Of a stretch of DNA of 64,000 bases, positions 59,801 through 64,000 are shown piece by piece (position 1 is the stretch's first letter; each line of letters starts with the position of its first letter). A program made the translations under genes and the position numbers. The stretch is from Nocardioides jiangxiensis (lineage in GTDB: Bacteria; Actinomycetota; Actinomycetes; Propionibacteriales; Nocardioidaceae). Where the stretch lies: assembly GCF_030580915.1 (NCBI RefSeq), contig NZ_JAUQTA010000001.1, positions 620,001 to 684,000 on the forward strand, written 5' to 3'. The notes under the pieces were generated by a model, which was given only the letters and a program-made list of their open reading frames with translations, did no database searches and was not told where the DNA came from.

Positions 59801-62800
59801 CTAGCCCTTCTTCGTCGGCTGCGCCGACGGTGCGGGAGTGGACGACGCGGAGGGCTGCTTCGACGGTGTCGCCGGAGCCGCCGCAGGAGTGCGCGAGGCC
59901 TGCAGGGCTCGGGCGACCAGACGCTGAGCCGCGTCCGTGTGCTCCTGGTACTTCGCCAGGTCGCCTGCCTTCAGCGCATCCTTCGCGAGGCCGAACTCGC
60001 GGTCGGCCTGCTGCAGGAGCGTGACCACCTGGTCGTCGAGCACCCCGCCGCCGTCGCCGGGCTTGCCGCCGTCACCGCCGTCGCCACCGTCCGCGGAGCC
60101 CGCGTTGCCATCGACCTGCAGCACCTCGGCCACCGCCTCGGACATCGTGGTCGCGATCGCCAGCCGGTCGCCGAAGGAGACCAGGACGTAGTTGAGCACG
60201 GGGAAGTTGCCGGAGCTGTCCGAGCCGGCCTTCTGGGTGTAGAGCGGCTGCACGTAGAGCAGGCTGTCACCGACCGGCAGGGTGAGCAGGTTGCCGTAGA
60301 CCTTGCTGATGTTGGTCGAGGCGTTGAAGCGGGTCAGCTCGTTCTGGATCCGCGAGTCCGTGGCGAAGTCCGTGGCCACCTGCTTGGGTCCCTTGACCGG
60401 GCCGGTCGAGGGCAGCTCGAGGATCCGCAGCGTGCCGTAGCCCTTCTGCGAGGCGTCACCGTCGACCGACATGAACGCCGCCAGGTTGGCGTTGCCCTTC
60501 GGCACGAACGTGGTGGTCAGCGAGAAGACCGGCTTCGTGCTGTCGGCACCGGTGCGGACCGAGAGCCGGTACGGCGGCTGGAGCTTCGTCGCGACGCCCG
60601 GCGAGCTCGGGACGGTCGGGTCGGCCGGGACCTCCCACTGCTCCTTGCCCTCGTAGAACGTGTCCGGGTCGGTCACGTGGTAGCGCTGCAGCTGGTAGCG
60701 CTGCACCTTGAACATGTCCTCGGGATAGCGCATGTGGTCGAGCAGGTCCTGCGGGATCTGGTCCTTGTCCTTGACCGTGCCGGGGAACGCGTTGCGCCAG
60801 GCCTGGAGGATCGGGTCGCTCTCGTCCCAGGCGTAGAGCGTCACGGTGCCGTCGTACGCGTCGACGGTGGCCTTGACCGCGTTGCGCATGTAGTTGATCT
60901 CGTCGGTCGGCAGCGTGCGGAACTCCGTCGGGCTCGCCTGCGAGTCGGACGTCATCTCCTTGTACGAGCCGCGCTCCGAGAGCGGGTACTGGTCCGTGGT
61001 CGTGTAGCCGTCGAGCATCCAGACGACCTTGCCGTCGACGATCGCCGGGAACGGGTCGCTGTCGACGGTGAGCCAGGGCGCGACCTTCTCGACCATCTCG
61101 CGCGGCTTGCGGTCGTAGAGGATCTTCGAGTTCTTGTTGACGCGCTCGGAGAGGGCGATGGTGGCGTTGCCGTACTTCCAGGCGTACAGGACCTGGTGGA
61201 AGAGGCTGCCGATCGGCACGCCCGCCTTGCCGTCGTACGTGCTGGTGGTGTCCTCCTCCCCCTTCGCCGACTGGTCGAGCTCGACGTCGCGCGCACCCTT
61301 CGACGCCTTGCCGACGATGGAGTACTGCGGCGACTTCTCGCCGAAGTAGATCTGCGGGCGGTAGCCGCCGGGCGCGAGGTCGCTGGAGGAGTCGGAGCCA
61401 CCGGCACCGGCCCACTCCGGGTTGTCCGGCAGTGACTGCTCGTGGAACTCGGCGTCACGCTGGTTGCCGTACGCCGCGATCACGCCGTAGCCGTGCGTGT
61501 AGACGGTGTGCAGGTTCGACCAGTTCTTGGCGTCGTCGGGGATGCCGGCCTGGTTGATCTCACGGACGCCGAGCACGACGTCGCGGTCGCGCCCCTGCAC
61601 CGGGTAGTGGTCGACGTCGAGCACGTTGGCGACCGAGAAGTACTTGCGCAGCTGCTGCTGGTTCTCGAAGGCCTTCTGGATCAGCTGGGGGTCGACCAGC
61701 CGGATGCCGGGGACGTTCGCGAGCTCGGTGCGCTGGTCCTCGGGCGTCAGCGTGCTGCGACCGGCGTACGGCGTGACCTTGGCGCCGGCGATCTTGTACG
61801 CGTCGCGGGTCGCCGCGATGTTGCGCGCGATGTACCGCGGCTCCTTGTCGGAGGCAGACGGGTTGACCTGGAACTGCTGCACCACTCCGGGCCAGACCAT
61901 GCCGAGCAGGATCGCCGAGAGCACGAGCAGGGCCAGGCCGACCGAGGGAAGCAGCCAGGTGCGCTGGACGACGTTGGCGAAGAAGAGGACCGCACAGATG
62001 ATCGCGATGGACATCAGGATCAGCTTGGCCGGCAGCACCGCGTGGTCGTCGGTGTAGGTGATGCCGTCGACGATGCCGCCACCGGCGCTCAGCAGGTCGT
62101 AGCGGTCCAGCCAGTAGTCGGCCGCCTTGCCGAGCACGAACAGGCCCAGGAGCACCGAGATCTGCGCCGCCGCCGGGCCCGAGAGGCGGTCGCGGGTCGC
62201 CTGCAGACGGATCCCGCCGTACAGGTAGTGGACGACCAGCACCACGAGCAGCGACACCACGGAGACCGCCATCGCGAAGTTCACGACGTGGTGCAGCCAC
62301 GGGAGGTCGAAGACGTAGAAGCCCTTGTCCCGGTGGAAGTAGGGGTCCTTGCTGCCGAACGGGACGCCGTTGCGCCACAGCATGTAGGACCGCCAGGAGT
62401 CGGCGCCCGCCGTGCCTGCGAACGCCCCGGTGACCAGGGCGACACCGGCGAGCACCCAGTAGCGCACCGGGCCGACGGCCTGCCGGTACCGGTCCAGGCC
62501 GACCTGCTCGGGGCTGGCAGGACGGAACATCGGCCGCAGCCGGTAGGCGAGGACGACGTTGGCGGCCACGGCGACCGCCATGATCCCGCCGAAGGCCAGG
62601 AAGAGGCCGATCTTGGTCAGCACGAGGCGGTCGAAGACCGAGCTGAACCCGGTCGAGGAGAACCACAGCTTCTCGGTCCAGAAGCTGGTGAAGCCGCTCA
62701 TCGCGAAGAAGAGCACCAGCAGGATCACCGCGGTGACCAGGACGCCGCGTGCCCAGCCGGGGCGTGCGGCCGGCTCCGGCACTGCAGGCCCGGCGCCCTC

Positions 62801-62818
62801 GCCGAACATCGAGCTCAT
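59801..62818 (-). CDS. UPF0182 family membrane protein
   Basis: A 1005-residue protein. The N-terminal third carries about seven membrane helices (about 25-330); the SGFTSFWTEKLWFSSTGF loop is the family hallmark. A large extracellular domain (about 330-900) follows, then a Gly/Asp-rich acidic loop (GGDGGDGGKPGDGGG) and a Pro/Ala/Ser tail to the end. Mycobacterial relatives are Rv0064 and Rv3193c. The ATG overlaps the PPA1309 stop by 4 bp. Function unknown. Confidence 0.93.
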   Translation of the reverse strand: MSSMFGEGAGPAVPEPAARPGWARGVLVTAVILLVLFFAMSGFTSFWTEKLWFSSTGFSSVFDRLVLTKIGLFLAFGGIMAVAVAANVVLAYRLRPMFRPASPEQVGLDRYRQAVGPVRYWVLAGVALVTGAFAGTAGADSWRSYMLWRNGVPFGSKDPYFHRDKGFYVFDLPWLHHVVNFAMAVSVVSLLVVLVVHYLYGGIRLQATRDRLSGPAAAQISVLLGLFVLGKAADYWLDRYDLLSAGGGIVDGITYTDDHAVLPAKLILMSIAIICAVLFFANVVQRTWLLPSVGLALLVLSAILLGMVWPGVVQQFQVNPSASDKEPRYIARNIAATRDAYKIAGAKVTPYAGRSTLTPEDQRTELANVPGIRLVDPQLIQKAFENQQQLRKYFSVANVLDVDHYPVQGRDRDVVLGVREINQAGIPDDAKNWSNLHTVYTHGYGVIAAYGNQRDAEFHEQSLPDNPEWAGAGGSDSSSDLAPGGYRPQIYFGEKSPQYSIVGKASKGARDVELDQSAKGEEDTTSTYDGKAGVPIGSLFHQVLYAWKYGNATIALSERVNKNSKILYDRKPREMVEKVAPWLTVDSDPFPAIVDGKVVWMLDGYTTTDQYPLSERGSYKEMTSDSQASPTEFRTLPTDEINYMRNAVKATVDAYDGTVTLYAWDESDPILQAWRNAFPGTVKDKDQIPQDLLDHMRYPEDMFKVQRYQLQRYHVTDPDTFYEGKEQWEVPADPTVPSSPGVATKLQPPYRLSVRTGADSTKPVFSLTTTFVPKGNANLAAFMSVDGDASQKGYGTLRILELPSTGPVKGPKQVATDFATDSRIQNELTRFNASTNISKVYGNLLTLPVGDSLLYVQPLYTQKAGSDSSGNFPVLNYVLVSFGDRLAIATTMSEAVAEVLQVDGNAGSADGGDGGDGGKPGDGGGVLDDQVVTLLQQADREFGLAKDALKAGDLAKYQEHTDAAQRLVARALQASRTPAAAPATPSKQPSASSTPAPSAQPTKKG

Positions 62819-63360
62819 GCCTCATCCTCCAGCGTCGCTCCGAGCAGGGCCAGCAGCGCCGGCACGAGGTCGACTCCCCCGATGACGTCATCGGTGTTGT
62901 CGTGCGCGCGGAGCCGGAGCGTGCACCAGGCACCCCCGCGCCGGGTGACGCCGGCGACGATCCGCACTTCCTGGCGGTCCGGGTGGTCGGCCGCGAAGGC
63001 CTGCGCCTCCTCCAGCCCCTCCGGGACCTGCCCCTCCGCGGCCGGGGGAAGTACCAGCCGCTCGACGACGGCCGCGCAGCCGGCGACCTCCGGCGGCCAG
63101 CCGATCTGCTCGAGCACCTGCTCCAGCTGCTGCCCCGGCTCGAGGTCCTGCTCGATCGGCGTCAGCGAGCCGTCGGCGTCGTGGGCGTCGAGGCCGAGGG
63201 CGGCGGCGAGGGCCGGCTCGCGCGCGACCAGCGCGCTGGTGTCGACGAGCGCGAACAGGCGCGCCTGGCCGTCCCAGCCCGTCTCGGCGGCATGCTCCTC
63301 GATCTCGACGACAGCCGCCGCGAGCGCGGGGTCGAAGGCCGGGTCACTGAGCTCGGTCAT
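62815..63360 (-). CDS. PPA1309 family protein
   Basis: A 181-residue soluble protein of the actinobacterial PPA1309 family. Segments are LAAAVVEIEEHAAETGWDGQ, LFALVDTSALVA, then LEQVLEQIGWPPEVAGCAAV and TLRLRAHDNTDDVIGG. The same order (PDZ/Lon protease, PPA1309 gene, UPF0182) is common in Actinobacteria. ATG 63360 lies inside the end of the protease gene (17-bp overlap). No function assigned. Confidence 0.9.
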   Translation of the reverse strand: MTELSDPAFDPALAAAVVEIEEHAAETGWDGQARLFALVDTSALVAREPALAAALGLDAHDADGSLTPIEQDLEPGQQLEQVLEQIGWPPEVAGCAAVVERLVLPPAAEGQVPEGLEEAQAFAADHPDRQEVRIVAGVTRRGGAWCTLRLRAHDNTDDVIGGVDLVPALLALLGATLEDEA

Positions 63361-64000
63361 GCTGGAGCACCTCTTCGCAGGTCGGGAGCTTGGCGCGGTG
63401 GTCCGCGGCGTAGGTGGAGACGGTCTTCTCGGCATCGTTGAGCGTCGCGACCGCTGCCAGCCGCATGCTGCCCGGATGGGCGGTCACGGCCTCGTCGCAG
63501 TTGGCTGCGGGCACGAGGAAGAGCGAGGCGCCGGCCTGGCGGGCGCCGGCGATCTTCTGCTGGATGCCACCGATCGGCCCGACGATCCCCTCGGGGTTGA
63601 GCATCTCGCCGGTGCCGGCGATGCGGGCGCCACCCGTGAGCGAACCCGGGGTCAGCGTGTCGACGACCGAGAGAGCGAACATCAGACCGGCGCTGGGACC
63701 CCCGATGTCGCCCGGCAGGTTGATCGTGACCTTGAACGGGAACTCGTAGTCGAACGCCTCCTGCACGCCGATGACCGTGCGGCCGTCGACGACCCGCGGG
63801 GTCACGGGCACGGTGAGCCGCTTGCCGTCGCGCTCGACGACGAACTCCAGCGGCTTGTCCGGCGTCGCGTGCGAGATCGTGCGCACGACGTCGCTCCAGG
63901 CGTGGATCGCGTGGCCGCCGATGCGGACGTAGCGGTCACGCTCGACCAGCGCTCCGTCGGCGGGGTAGCCCGGCGAGATCGGGCCGACGACCGGCACCCT
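63344..64000 (-). CDS. PDZ/Lon-domain serine protease, YlbL-like (5' end outside window)
   Basis: C-terminal 218 residues of a membrane-anchored S16 protease. The PDZ domain (SPADGAL-like ISPGYPADGALVERDRYVRI) comes first. The Lon-type proteolytic domain follows, with catalytic Ser in GDIGGPSAGLMFAL and Lys in IGGIQQKIAGAR. The N-terminal membrane anchor lies beyond base 64000. It overlaps the PPA1309 gene by 17 bp. Family members degrade or process proteins outside the membrane. Confidence 0.92.
   Translation of the reverse strand, partial: RVPVVGPISPGYPADGALVERDRYVRIGGHAIHAWSDVVRTISHATPDKPLEFVVERDGKRLTVPVTPRVVDGRTVIGVQEAFDYEFPFKVTINLPGDIGGPSAGLMFALSVVDTLTPGSLTGGARIAGTGEMLNPEGIVGPIGGIQQKIAGARQAGASLFLVPAANCDEAVTAHPGSMRLAAVATLNDAEKTVSTYAADHRAKLPTCEEVLQHDRAQ

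Overview
The window is 64 kb of high-GC DNA, densely packed with genes and about 70% GC by eye. Several markers point to an actinobacterium: a WhiB-family regulator, a SigR-type sigma factor with a zinc anti-sigma partner, a nickel superoxide dismutase with its own maturation protease, an IdeR/DtxR-type iron box, and DUF families largely confined to Actinobacteria (DUF3152, DUF5709, UPF0182, PPA1309). The gene mix looks most like Nocardioides or another Propionibacteriales genus. That is inference from content only, because no rRNA is present. No prophage, insertion sequence, integrase or CRISPR array was seen.

Left part (1-15.9 kb). Malic enzyme is followed by the divergent sodX/sodN pair and a short SigB/F-like sigma factor. 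Next comes a conserved actinobacterial block: whiB1, the pdtaS sensor kinase, a 24-residue ribosomal protein (bL37-like), rsrA-sigR, an alpha/beta hydrolase, a SRAP DNA-crosslink protein, aroA, rsgA and hisN. The same set lies together in Mycobacterium tuberculosis (Rv3219-Rv3228). A large ECF sigma factor fused to its own anti-sigma zinc finger, a membrane anchor and an extracellular domain is inserted between the SRAP gene and aroA.

Middle (16-31 kb). A two-component system has a kinase fused to a DUF4173 membrane domain. It is followed by FKBP, S4 and DUF445 genes, then a ferric iron ABC transporter (substrate-binding protein, permease, ATPase) under an IdeR-like box. Beyond that lie a cytidylyltransferase, two tandem secreted HEFFH metalloproteases and a secreted protein with an internal duplication. 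A 349-bp spacer between two strong terminators carries seven copies of a 22-bp tandem repeat.

Right part (31-64 kb). Here are the proton-translocating transhydrogenase pntAB, a phospholipase D-like protein, a divergent LysR/fprA pair, ribA and a DUF3152 metzincin-like protein. A ROK repressor faces a three-gene sugar ABC importer across a near-perfect inverted repeat. A complete eight-gene type IV pilus operon on the minus strand follows (pilin, PilT, PilB, PilC, two minor pilins, a 698-residue PilX-like protein, PilD). The window ends with the initiator tRNA-fMet, a lone KDPG aldolase, UPF0182, a PPA1309-family gene and the start-truncated end of a PDZ/Lon protease gene.

The main themes are oxidative and nitrosative stress control (sodN, sigR/rsrA, whiB1, pdtaS), iron and sugar uptake under local operators, NADPH supply (malic enzyme, pntAB, fprA) and surface structures. 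The least explained items are the ECF sigma/anti-sigma fusion, the kinase-DUF4173 fusion, the 22-bp minisatellite, the paired metalloproteases with their phased promoter repeat, and the giant PilX-like subunit.
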